A stretch of 64,000 bases of DNA from Candidatus Leptovillus gracilis (GTDB taxonomy: Bacteria > Chloroflexota > Anaerolineae > Promineifilales > Promineifilaceae). Numbering within the stretch: the stretch's first letter is position 1; each line of letters starts with the position of its first letter. The stretch covers positions 124,001 through 188,000 of the forward strand of contig JADJXA010000006.1 in the NCBI GenBank assembly GCA_016716065.1, in the 5' to 3' direction. The translations under genes were made by a program, and so were the position numbers. The notes under the pieces are model-generated. The model saw only the letters and a list, made by a program, of their open reading frames with translations, did no database searches and had not been told where the DNA came from. Below, piece by piece: positions 10,294-18,465 of this stretch.

Positions 10294-10938
10294 TCATTCA
10301 AAATCGTCACGCGCTGCCGGAACGCCTACTTCCGTCCATAAAGCATCTGTTGTGACGCGAATTACATCGTAAGGGAAGCCGCGGCGCTGCAAATATTGGC
10401 CCAATTTGCGCTTAAATTCTTGTTCCGGCAGATGGGCCAGTTGATGGACTTTTTTGGCAGCGGCTTGTTGGGCGACGGCCGTTTCATCTATTGGCTGTAA
10501 GACCTGGTCTATCAACGCCGAGTCCAGCCCTTTTTGCTGCAGCTCTTGCCGCAGCGCCAATTGGCCCCGTGGCCGAAACGTCTCTCTTTGTTCCAGCCAA
10601 TACCGGGCAAACTGTTCATCGTCCAGGAGCTGCACGGCCGTTAACCGTTCAACTGCCGCAGCAATGGCCGTGTCTGAATATCCTTTTTTCTGCAAGTGTC
10701 GTTGGACCTCGGCCTGGCTGCGCGGACGGTAGCTTAAAAAATGGGCCGCACTCGTACGCGCCTGTTCAACTGCATCTACGTCCTGCAAAGCAGCCACATC
10801 GGCAGCCGAAAGCGTCTGGCCGACATGCAGGTTAGCGGCGGCGGCATACGCCAGACCAAAGGCGAATTCGTCGTCCAGATAGACGTTCACCCGGTCCTGG
10901 CTGCGTTTCTGGACCTTAAGTGCGGTGATAATACCCAT
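10294..10938 (-). CDS. recX: Regulatory protein RecX
   Basis: RecX binds RecA filaments and restrains recombination. The 214-residue product has the family layout of three-helix repeats, with conserved stretches RVNVYLDDEFAFGL, ALHFLSYRPRSQAEVQRHL-type and LLDDEQFARYWLEQR. The start at 10938 (MGIITALKVQKRS) is chosen because upstream residues in the open frame have no family character. It lies downstream of recA on the same strand, as in many bacteria, but with a 349-bp gap. Confidence 0.85.
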   Translation of the reverse strand: MGIITALKVQKRSQDRVNVYLDDEFAFGLAYAAAANLHVGQTLSAADVAALQDVDAVEQARTSAAHFLSYRPRSQAEVQRHLQKKGYSDTAIAAAVERLTAVQLLDDEQFARYWLEQRETFRPRGQLALRQELQQKGLDSALIDQVLQPIDETAVAQQAAAKKVHQLAHLPEQEFKRKLGQYLQRRGFPYDVIRVTTDALWTEVGVPAARDDFE

Positions 10939-11287
10939 TTTAAATGAAAAAACGGCCGTGTCCTTCGTCACCACGGCCGTTCCTGAAAACGCAATCGGTG
11001 TAGCCCTACAGCTACTCGAAAAGTCTGTTACCGACAAATATGAGCTTGTTAGCCAAAAAAACCGCCTGAACAGCCGCCGTTCTAACGCGGACTCAGGAAA
11101 ACGGCCGACTATTTACATGATGTTACGCCAAAAACGGCGCTACCTTGCTCAATTGTCTGGTGTTGTCGCTAACCCAAGAAGAAAACCCGTCTCTCTCAGG
11201 TGATTGATTTATTTTTAACAGAATGATCCACGTTCAGTTTTTGCCAATGGCCTTGTCAATTCTCAACAAACCGACAGCAAATAAAGA
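10939..11287. other. 349-bp intergenic region between recA and recX
   Basis: No convincing gene. Next to the recX start, two ACGGCCGTG/CACGGCCGT motifs (about 10953-10981) form an inverted repeat with a 12-nt spacer that could fold as a hairpin in a recA-recX transcript. A plus-strand open frame here (10925-11203) has no recognisable features. Confidence 0.4.
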
Positions 11288-12319
11288 TTAACGAATAAAT
11301 GTGTCGGCCTCGACCGCCCGCTTAAGCGCCGGTAATCCAGCCGCTTCGCGGACCAGATCTTCCAACGTCTGCAACATGGCCGGATTTTCGGCCAGGAATA
11401 CTTTGGCGTTTTCGCGCCCCTGGCCTAACAAAGTCTCTTCATACCGGAAATAAGCGCCACGTTTATTTACTATCTCGTGAATAACCGCCAGGTCCAACAC
11501 GTCACCCGTTTTGGAAATGCCTTCATTATACATGATATCAAATTCGCATTCGGTAAACGGCGCGGCTACTTTATTTTTCTTAACCTTTATCTTGGTCCGG
11601 TTCCCCACCACGTCATTGCCAGCCTTGATGGCCTGAATGCGGCGAATGTCTATACGCACCGAAGCGTAAAATTTCAGCGCGTTACCACCGCTGGTCGTTT
11701 CTGGGTTGCCAAACATCACGCCAATTTTGGAGCGCAGTTGGTTAGTGAAAATGACGATGGTATTGGTCTGCTTGATGGCCCCAGACAACTTGCGCAGCGC
11801 CTGAGACATCAGACGGGCTTGCAAACCAACATGAGCATCGCCCATTTCGCCTTCAATTTCGGCGCGCGGAACCAAGGCGGCCACAGAGTCCACCACCACC
11901 ACATCCATCGTGCCAGAGCGGATAAGCGCGTCGGCGATTTCTAGCGCCTGCTCGCCAGTATCCGGCTGCGAGACGTACAGGTTTTGCACATCTACGCCAC
12001 ATTTTTCGGCGTAACCGGGATCCAGGGCGTGCTCCATATCTATGAAGGCACAAATGCCACCCAGTTTTTGCGCTTCGGCAATAATATGCTGGCACAAAGT
12101 CGTTTTACCGGACGATTCAGGACCATAAATTTCGATGACCCGGCCGCGCGGCATCCCGCCAACACCCAGAGCAATGTCCAGCGACAGGGAGCCGGTGGGA
12201 ATAACATCTACCTGTAAATGGTAGGCGTCGCCCAACCGCATAATGACTCCCTCGCCGAAGCGTTTGTTCAGGGTTGCCAGAGTCGTTTCTAATGTACGGT
12301 CACGATCCTGTTTATTCAT
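11288..12319 (-). CDS. recA: Recombinase RecA
   Basis: RecA polymerises on single-stranded DNA for strand exchange and LexA cleavage. The 343-residue protein has Walker A GPESSGKTT near residue 70, Walker B (VVVDSVAAL), the DNA-binding loop regions and the MAW-like signature ALKFYASVRIDIRR. The start MNKQDRDRTL at 12319 is chosen by family alignment; the frame is open 36 codons further but those residues are atypical. It is divergent from the acetyltransferase gene, 57 bp away. I could not recognise a LexA box between them. Confidence 0.96.
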   Translation of the reverse strand: MNKQDRDRTLETTLATLNKRFGEGVIMRLGDAYHLQVDVIPTGSLSLDIALGVGGMPRGRVIEIYGPESSGKTTLCQHIIAEAQKLGGICAFIDMEHALDPGYAEKCGVDVQNLYVSQPDTGEQALEIADALIRSGTMDVVVVDSVAALVPRAEIEGEMGDAHVGLQARLMSQALRKLSGAIKQTNTIVIFTNQLRSKIGVMFGNPETTSGGNALKFYASVRIDIRRIQAIKAGNDVVGNRTKIKVKKNKVAAPFTECEFDIMYNEGISKTGDVLDLAVIHEIVNKRGAYFRYEETLLGQGRENAKVFLAENPAMLQTLEDLVREAAGLPALKRAVEADTFIR

Positions 12320-12364
12320 GCGCTTATCAGTTGCTTGGTTATGTCGAATTTTGACCATGTAGTG

Positions 12365-12370
12365 TACAAT
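12365..12370 (+). promoter_or_regulatory. -10 box (TACAAT) for the acetyltransferase; leaderless candidate
   Basis: TACAAT ends 6 nt before the ATG at 12377. With a normal -10 to start-site spacing, transcription would begin at or next to the start codon, so the mRNA would be leaderless. No ribosome binding site is visible. Confidence 0.45.
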
Positions 12371-12376
12371 AGCGTC

Positions 12377-13315
12377 ATGGAATTCGCAACAAACCATTGG
12401 CCTTCCGCAAAATCGGTGGCAGAGCAAAAACAGGCGGGCGCGCGGGTGGCCGTCCAGGCTGATGCGGAAGCCATTACGCGGCTGCTGCGTTCAGCCGAGG
12501 GGAGCCATGTGCATGTGGATTGGCGGCTGCCGGCCGATTGGTTGGGGTCGCCCCATTTCGTCTTGCTCCCGACCCCGGCGGTAGAAACAGGCCGTTTTCT
12601 GTCCCGGTTGTTTGCACCGCCAGAACGGGCGTTGGCCTGCCTGGCCGCCACGGCCGATCCCCCACCGGCGGCGTGGGTGCGGGTGGCGGCTGTCGCCCAG
12701 GAAGCGGACAGCCTGACGCTGTTGGACGAGATGTTGGCGATGGTGACGGCCTCTTTGCAAGAGACGGCCGTTACCCAATTAGGCTGGTTGGTGGCTCAGG
12801 CGTGGCCCAATCGTTGGCTGCCCGCCCTGGGCTTTGGTCTGGTAAACGAGATCGAGACCTACCTCAAAGACAATCTAGACGCGCCGCCGCTGCGCCCCAC
12901 CGCCGACCTGCTCATCCGCCCGGCGCGTCTGGCCGATCTCAGCGCATTGGCACAAATCGAAGTGGATGCGTTTGAGCCGTTATGGCGTCTGAGCAGCGAA
13001 ACATTGGCCCTGGCCCAGCGAGACGCGCTCTGTTTTGACGTGGCTGAATGGCACGGCCGTCTTGTTGGCTACCAACTCAGCGTCGGGGGACCGGGCAGCG
13101 CCCACCTGGTACGCCTGACCATCGCCCACGACGCGCAAGGCCAGGGTGTGGGCAGCGCCCTGCTGGCCCAGGCGCTGCAAACCTACCGTCATCATGGCTT
13201 GCGGCGGGTCTCGCTCAACACCCAGATTGATAACAATACTTCGCAGCGCCTATACCACAAATTTGGCTTCTATGCCACCGGTGAACGGCTGCCCGTCTGG
13301 TGCAAAACTATCTGA
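12377..13315 (+). CDS. GNAT-family N-acetyltransferase
   Basis: A 312-residue protein whose C-terminal half is a GNAT fold: LLIRPARLADLSALAQIEVDAF opens the domain, and VRLTIAHDAQGQGVGSALL holds the acetyl-CoA pyrophosphate loop (QGxGxGS). The end, VSLNTQIDNNTSQRLYHKFGF, is the usual GNAT beta6/alpha4 region. The N-terminal half may be a degenerate second GNAT repeat. The start MEFATNHW is chosen because the -10 box lies just upstream. The substrate is unknown. Confidence 0.8.
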   Translation: MEFATNHWPSAKSVAEQKQAGARVAVQADAEAITRLLRSAEGSHVHVDWRLPADWLGSPHFVLLPTPAVETGRFLSRLFAPPERALACLAATADPPPAAWVRVAAVAQEADSLTLLDEMLAMVTASLQETAVTQLGWLVAQAWPNRWLPALGFGLVNEIETYLKDNLDAPPLRPTADLLIRPARLADLSALAQIEVDAFEPLWRLSSETLALAQRDALCFDVAEWHGRLVGYQLSVGGPGSAHLVRLTIAHDAQGQGVGSALLAQALQTYRHHGLRRVSLNTQIDNNTSQRLYHKFGFYATGERLPVWCKTI

Positions 13316-13370
13316 CAAAAGAGTTCATCAGTGGACTGCACCCACCACCACGAATGAAAACCCTGGGAAC

Positions 13371-13408
13371 GCAGGCGTCTCGCCTGCCAGGGCGGACGGG
13401 ACGTCCGC
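13371..13408. repeat. Double-hairpin extragenic repeat
   Basis: Two tandem palindromes: GCAGGCG-TCT-CGCCTGC (13371-13387) and GCGGACG-GGA-CGTCCGC (13392-13408). The pattern, flanked by GGGAAC and GCTCCC, matches a dispersed repeat type I know from many environmental genomes. It lies directly before the ribosome binding site of the V4R gene. Confidence 0.6.
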
Positions 13409-13434
13409 GCTCCCATTTTCAAGAGAGGAAAACC

Positions 13435-14079
13435 ATGGCTGACTTGCACAAAGTAGATTTGCCCGAAGATACGCCTTACGTCAACGCCATGCTGCTCCAA
13501 CTTTTCAAGGGCATTGAAGAAGTCATGGGGACCAACGGTCTGAACGCCGTGCTGCGACTGAGCAGCCTGGAACGGTACATAGACAATCCACCGCCCAACA
13601 ACCTGGAATTTGGCGTGCTGGCGCGAGAATACGCCGCCCTGAACCAAGCCATCGAGCAATTTACCGGCCGCGCCGGTAAAGGCATGTTGCAGCGCATCGG
13701 CCGTTCTTCGTTTCGCTGGGGTGTCAAGGAGCAGTCGGCCGTGATGGGCCTGGCGGGCATCGCCCTGAAGGTGCTGCCACAGCAGCTGCGCAAACGAGCC
13801 GTGCTGTTGGGCGTGCGCAAAGGCATTATGGACACCGTGCCCTATGCTTCAATTAACGTGCAAGATGACAATGGCGTCCTGGTGTTCACCGATTATGCCT
13901 GTGTAAGCTGCCATACGCGGCACAGCGAGCAGCCGGTGTGCCACCTGTACGTCGGCTCTTTGCAAGAAGCCATGACCTACGCCACCGGCAAAGATTCCCG
14001 CGCTTTTGATGTGGTTGAAACCCACTGTCTGGCGCGCGGCGACGACTTTTGCCGGTTTGAAATCCGCGAGCGCGGATAA
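13435..14079 (+). CDS. V4R (4-vinyl reductase) domain protein
   Basis: A 214-residue protein whose C-terminal half matches the V4R domain of ligand-sensing and bacteriochlorophyll-related proteins: ASINVQDDNGVLVFTDYACV, the paired cysteines of CVSCHTRHSEQPVCHLYVG, and the end VVETHCLARGDDFCRFEI. V4R domains bind small hydrophobic ligands or metals through conserved Cys and His. The start ATG at 13435 follows GAGAGG. It precedes hypE by 44 bp on the same strand. The role is unknown; it might be a sensor or a carrier. Confidence 0.72.
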   Translation: MADLHKVDLPEDTPYVNAMLLQLFKGIEEVMGTNGLNAVLRLSSLERYIDNPPPNNLEFGVLAREYAALNQAIEQFTGRAGKGMLQRIGRSSFRWGVKEQSAVMGLAGIALKVLPQQLRKRAVLLGVRKGIMDTVPYASINVQDDNGVLVFTDYACVSCHTRHSEQPVCHLYVGSLQEAMTYATGKDSRAFDVVETHCLARGDDFCRFEIRERG

Positions 14080-14123
14080 CCTGTGGAAGCATTCTCGCCC
14101 TCGCCCCAACCCGAAATATCCCC

Positions 14124-15197
14124 ATGAAAGAATTACATTTTTCTGAACCTGTTTACATAGAAAGCGCCATGTGCCCTATACCCATCCGCGACCGGGGGAC
14201 GGTGATTATGGGACATGGCAGCGGCGGTAAACTCTCCCACGACCTGATTGCCGCTCGCTTTTTGCCATCCTTCGATAACGTGATCTTACGCGCCGGTAAT
14301 GACGCCGGGGTGGTACAGATCAACCAGACTAATCTGGCCCTCAGCACCGATTCGCATGTGGTTTGGCCGCTGTTTTTTCCCGGCGGCGATATTGGCAAAC
14401 TGGCGGTGTGTGGCACGGTGAATGATGTGGCGATGATGGGGGCACGGCCGTTGTATCTGACAGCCGGTTTCATTCTGGAGGAAGGGCTGGAGATCGGCTT
14501 GTTGGAACGCATTGTCGAGTCTATGCAGGCGGCAGCGGCCGAAGCCGGGGTGCAAATCGTGGCCGGCGATACCAAAGTGGTGGAGCGGGGCAAGGCCGAT
14601 GGCGTTTATATCAACACCGCCGGGGTGGGACTCATGCAGCCGGGTATCAACATTGGCGGCGCGCAGGCCCAGCCTGGCGATGTGGTGATTGTGTCCGGGA
14701 TGTTGGGCGATCATGGCATTGCTGTGTTGGGTGCGCGGGGTGATTTGGGCATTGAAACGGCCGTCACCAGCGACGTCGCCCCCCTCAACCACATGGTTAC
14801 CGCCATGTTGTCCGCCAGCGAGCACATTCACGTTTTGCGCGACCCCACCCGCGGCGGTCTGGCGACCACCCTCAACGAAATCGCCCGACAGTCCAACGTG
14901 GGCATTATCATCCACGAGGACAAACTGCCCATTCGGCCGGCGGTGCGCGCCGCCTGCGAGATGCTGGGCTTCGACCCGCTGTACATCGCCAACGAAGGCA
15001 AACTGGTAGCCGTGGCAGCCCGCCAAGACGCCGACGCGGTATTGGCGGCCATACGCCAGTCGCCCTACGGCGCCGACGCAGTGATCATCGGCGAGGTGCA
15101 AGCGGCAGCGCACGGCCGTGTGCTGTTAAAAACCAACTTCGGCAGCAGCCGCATTGTAGACATGCTGATGGGCGAAATTTTGCCCCGCATCTGTTAA
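14124..15197 (+). CDS. hypE: Hydrogenase maturation protein HypE (carbamoyl dehydratase)
   Basis: HypE receives a carbamoyl group from HypF on its C-terminal Cys and dehydrates it to the thiocyanate that supplies CN ligands of the NiFe site. The sequence ends in the diagnostic PRIC, with Cys357 last. The AIR-synthase-like ATP-binding fold is visible: MGHGSGGKLSHDLI near the start, LSTDSHVV, GTVNDVAMMGARPLYLTAGFILEEG, and RDPTRGGLATTLNEIA. It stands without hypA, B, C, D or F; the hydrogenase operon it should serve lies 20 kb to the right. hyuB follows after 1 bp, so the two may be co-transcribed. Confidence 0.95.
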   Translation: MKELHFSEPVYIESAMCPIPIRDRGTVIMGHGSGGKLSHDLIAARFLPSFDNVILRAGNDAGVVQINQTNLALSTDSHVVWPLFFPGGDIGKLAVCGTVNDVAMMGARPLYLTAGFILEEGLEIGLLERIVESMQAAAAEAGVQIVAGDTKVVERGKADGVYINTAGVGLMQPGINIGGAQAQPGDVVIVSGMLGDHGIAVLGARGDLGIETAVTSDVAPLNHMVTAMLSASEHIHVLRDPTRGGLATTLNEIARQSNVGIIIHEDKLPIRPAVRAACEMLGFDPLYIANEGKLVAVAARQDADAVLAAIRQSPYGADAVIIGEVQAAAHGRVLLKTNFGSSRIVDMLMGEILPRIC

Positions 15198-15198
15198 C

Positions 15199-16904
15199 AT
15201 GTCCGGCAGTTCCCCTACACCAGCCACGCTGTCCATCTTCCGCCACCTTCTGGCTTCGGTAGCCGAGGAGATGGGCGTGACGCTGCGCCGGGCGGCCTAC
15301 AGCCCCAACATCAAAGAACGCCTGGACTTTAGCTGCGCGCTGTTTTTGGCTGACGGCCGTCTGCTGGCCCAGGCCGCCCACATCCCCGTTCATTTGGGGG
15401 CTATGCCCGCTTCCGTCCAGGCGGCCATCGCCCACTGCGCCCCTTTCCAACCCGGCGATGTCGTCATCCTCAACGACCCTTACCAGGGGGGCAACCATTT
15501 GCCAGACATTACGCTGGTCTCGCCGGTGTTTGTTCGTGAGGGGCGTTCAGCCGGCAGTACCCCGGCAGACGGCCAACTGGACAATGACCACGACAGGCTG
15601 AATACACCTGCTCCAGACTTCTTCGTCGCCAGCCGCGCCCACCATGCGGACGTAGGCGGCATGTCGCCCGGCTCTATGCCCCTGTCTACAGAGCTTTTCC
15701 AGGAGGGCATCATCATCCCGCCTATCAAGTTAGCCGTCGGCGGGCGGCGCAACGAGGCGGTGTGGCAGCTTATCTTGCGCAACGTGCGCACGCCGGACGA
15801 ACGGGATGGCGATCTGGCGGCGCAAACGGCCGCCCACGCCATTGGCGCACGCCGGTTGCAAGAGATTGTCGCCCGGTACGGCCTGGCCGATACATTAACC
15901 CACGCCGACGCCCTCATTGTCTATGCCGCCCGCATGACCCATACGGCCGTCGCCCAAATGCCCGACGGCCGTTTCACCTTCACCGACTATGTAGATAGCC
16001 CAGACGGCACGGCCGTACCCATTTGCGCAGCCATCACCATCCATGGCGACCGGATGGACGTGGATTTTAGCGGGACGGGAACGGCCGTCGCCGGCAACCT
16101 CAACGCCGTGCCGGCGATTGTACAATCGGCCGTCGCTTACTGCCTGCGCTGCGTGGCCCTGGCCCTGCTGCAAACCGATCTGCCTATGAACGCCGGGGCT
16201 TTTGCGCCGCTCAATCTGCACATCCCATCCGGCTGCCTGCTGGACCCCCACCCACCCCACGCTGTGGCCGCTGGCAACGTGGAAACCTCGCAGCGCATTG
16301 TGGATGTGATTTTTGCGCGCTGGCCCAGGCATTGCCAGACCTCATCCCCGCCGCCAGCCAGGGGACCATGAACAACCTGACATTTGGCGGAATGGTGACG
16401 GGATTGCAAGGTGACAAAGTGACCGACGCCCCTTCACCCCTTCACCCCTTCACCCCATCATCCTTCGCCTATTATGAAACCATTGGCGGCGGCGCGGGGT
16501 CCGGGCCGCAGGGGGATGGGGCCAGCGGCATTCACGTCCACATGAGCAATACGCGCAATACGCCCATCGAGGCGTTGGAATACGCCTTTCCGCTGCGCGT
16601 ACAGACGTATGCTCTGCGTGATGGGTCGGGGGGTAACGGCCGTCGCCGCGGCGGTGATGGCCTGATCCGGGCTATCGAGTTCCTCACCCCGGTCACCATC
16701 AGCATCATCAGCGAGCGGCGAGAACGGCCACCCTATGGCCTGCGCGGTGGCGCGCCGGGCGCGCCCGGCCGCAACAGCCTCATCCACGAGGGGCAAGAAA
16801 TCGTTTTGCCCGGCAAAGTCAGCCGCACGCTGGCCGCCGGCGACGTGCTGCGGCTGGAGACACCCGGCGGCGGCGGCTGGGGCGCGTCCACCGACACACA
16901 ATAG
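15199..16904 (+). CDS. Hydantoinase B / oxoprolinase-type subunit (frameshifted)
   Basis: Matches the HyuB family, the partner subunit in ATP-dependent hydantoin or oxoproline hydrolysis: LRRAAYSPNIKERLDFSCALF, LLAQAAHIPVHLGAMP, GDVVILNDPYQGGNHLPDI and FFVASRAHHADVGG. The frame breaks at 16315-16320 in GCGCGC: VIFA should continue ALAQALPDLIPAASQGTMNN, which lies in the next frame and runs to TAG at 16904. One lost base explains it. The C-terminal part ends LETPGGGGWG as in the family. An in-frame Pro-rich insert (about 16411-16463) derives from a short-period repeat. No hyuA lies next to it, which is unusual. Confidence 0.82.
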
Positions 16905-16917
16905 GTAACATGCCCTA

Positions 16918-16946
16918 TTCGTGAACTGGCTCACAGCGCCTATAAT
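16918..16946 (+). promoter_or_regulatory. Putative promoter for cpaF-like gene
   Basis: TATAAT at 16941-16946 with a weak TTCGTG 17 bp upstream. The ATG at 17006 is preceded by AAGGA, giving a leader of about 50 nt. Confidence 0.45.
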
Positions 16947-17005
16947 CAGAGGGTATAACCTGGTCTTAACCAGCAGTTGAACAAGGTGCAACCAAGGAAA
17001 AATCC

Positions 17006-18316
17006 ATGTCGCTGAACCAAGACAATAACCGTGAACTGGCTAAAGCCAAATTGTGGCTGGCCGAAAAAATTGAAGCGTCATTGGCTGAGAAAACGGCCGT
17101 CACCCGCGACCCCCAAACCATCCAACTCATCCGCGACCGCTACGAATTAGCCCGACAGCACGCCCGTATCAACATCCCGCCGGACCAGGAGGAGGCTTTC
17201 TTTGCCAGCCTGGTGGATGAAATTGTCGGCTTTGGCCCGCTGGAGCCGCTGCTCAAAGATGAAACCGTCACCGAAGTCATGGTCAACCGGCCCGACCTGG
17301 TTTACATCGAGCGCAAAGGCAAAATGATCGAAACCAACGTGCGCTTTGTCAATGACGCCCACATTGAGCGGGTCATCAACAAAATCATCAAACCCCTGGG
17401 GCGCGTCGCCAACCGCGAAAACCCCCTGGTAGACGCCCGCCTGCCCGATGGCTCGCGCGTCAATGCCGTCGTCGCCCCCTGCGCCATAGATGGCCCCAAT
17501 ATCACCATCCGCAAATTCTCCAAGACGCCCTTCGTCATCCAGGACCTGATCAATTTTGGCAGCCTCAACGAGGACATGGCCGAATTTCTGCGCGCCTGTG
17601 TCGTTTCCAAGCTGAATATCGTCGTCTCCGGCGGCACAGGCTCCGGCAAAACCACCCTGCTCAACGTGCTTTCCAGCTTCATTCCCGACGAGGATCGCAT
17701 CGTCACCATCGAAGACGCGGCCGAACTAAATCTGTCGCAGCGCCACGTGGTGCGCCTGGAGACCAAAAAACCTACCCATCGTGGCGACAGCGAAGTGACT
17801 ATCCGCGATCTGGTCATCAACTCGCTGCGTATGCGGCCGGAACGCATTGTCGTGGGCGAGTGCCGCGGCGGCGAGACGCTGGACATGCTGCAAGCGATGA
17901 ATACCGGCCACGATGGCAGCCTGACCACCGTCCACGCCAACACCCCCCGCGACACCATTTCCCGCCTGGAGACGTTGGTGTTGATGGCCGGGATGGACCT
18001 GCCACTGTCGGTGGTGCGCAAGCAAATTGTGTCAGCCATCAACTTGATTGTGCAGCAGGAGCGCCTGCGCGACGGCAGCCGCAAGGTAACGGCCATCACC
18101 GAGCTGACCGGTCTCGAAGGAGAGACGCCGGTAATGCAAGACATCTTCCGGTTTAACGAAGTCGGCGAGAAAGATGGCAAAGTGATTGGCGAATTTACGC
18201 CAGGCGGCGGCCGACCGATGATCGAACACCGGTTGAAAGTGTATGGCTTTAACCTGCCTGCCTCCATGTTTATGCCCTCTGGGAACCGCGCCAGCCAACA
18301 GCAGCGCCGCCGTTAG
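17006..18316 (+). CDS. CpaF/TadA-type secretion ATPase (Flp pilus assembly)
   Basis: A 436-residue type II/IV secretion ATPase: N-terminal domain FGPLEPLLKDETVTEVMVN, Walker A SGGTGSGKTTLLN near residue 210, the Asp box (VTIEDAAEL), Walker B region ERIVVGECRGGE and the His box (GHDGSLTTVHAN). These motors power Flp/Tad pilus assembly. No tadB, tadC, pilin or prepilin peptidase gene is adjacent; the next gene is a lipoprotein. It is therefore either an orphan ATPase or its partners lie elsewhere. AAGGA lies 10 nt before the start. Confidence 0.88.
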   Translation: MSLNQDNNRELAKAKLWLAEKIEASLAEKTAVTRDPQTIQLIRDRYELARQHARINIPPDQEEAFFASLVDEIVGFGPLEPLLKDETVTEVMVNRPDLVYIERKGKMIETNVRFVNDAHIERVINKIIKPLGRVANRENPLVDARLPDGSRVNAVVAPCAIDGPNITIRKFSKTPFVIQDLINFGSLNEDMAEFLRACVVSKLNIVVSGGTGSGKTTLLNVLSSFIPDEDRIVTIEDAAELNLSQRHVVRLETKKPTHRGDSEVTIRDLVINSLRMRPERIVVGECRGGETLDMLQAMNTGHDGSLTTVHANTPRDTISRLETLVLMAGMDLPLSVVRKQIVSAINLIVQQERLRDGSRKVTAITELTGLEGETPVMQDIFRFNEVGEKDGKVIGEFTPGGGRPMIEHRLKVYGFNLPASMFMPSGNRASQQQRRR

Positions 18317-18320
18317 CAGC

Positions 18321-18401
18321 CGTGTTCGGTGTTCAGTGTTCGGTTAGCGTTACCTATGGAGCAGGCGCACTGAATACTGGATACTGGATACTGAATACTG
18401 G
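18321..18401. repeat. Two-armed short-period repeat with core (type A)
   Basis: Left arm of TGTTCGG/TGTTCAG units (18321-18343), a non-repetitive core AGCGTTACCTATGGA...GCGCACTGA, then a right arm of GAATACTG/GATACTGG units (18370-18401). The arms are roughly complementary and can pair. The core resembles those at 31151-31212 and 63367-63393. Confidence 0.6.
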
Positions 18402-18450
18402 TTGTAAGCACCGCGGTGGCGGCCGATTTTTGCATCCCTCTATTCTGGGC

Positions 18451-18456
18451 TACAAT
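18451..18456 (+). promoter_or_regulatory. -10 box (TACAAT) for the VanY-like gene
   Basis: TACAAT ends 9 nt before the ATG at 18466, with a TTGCAT at 15 bp upstream as a weak -35. The 5' untranslated region would be only a few bases. Confidence 0.4.
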
Positions 18457-18465
18457 TCGGCCACG

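Noticed and set aside
10925..11203. Small gene of 92 codons between recX and recA
   Set aside because: No ribosome binding site, no family resemblance and it overlaps the recX start region.
12320..12376. LexA operator in front of recA
   Set aside because: No recognised SOS box of either the E. coli or B. subtilis type could be found in this gap.
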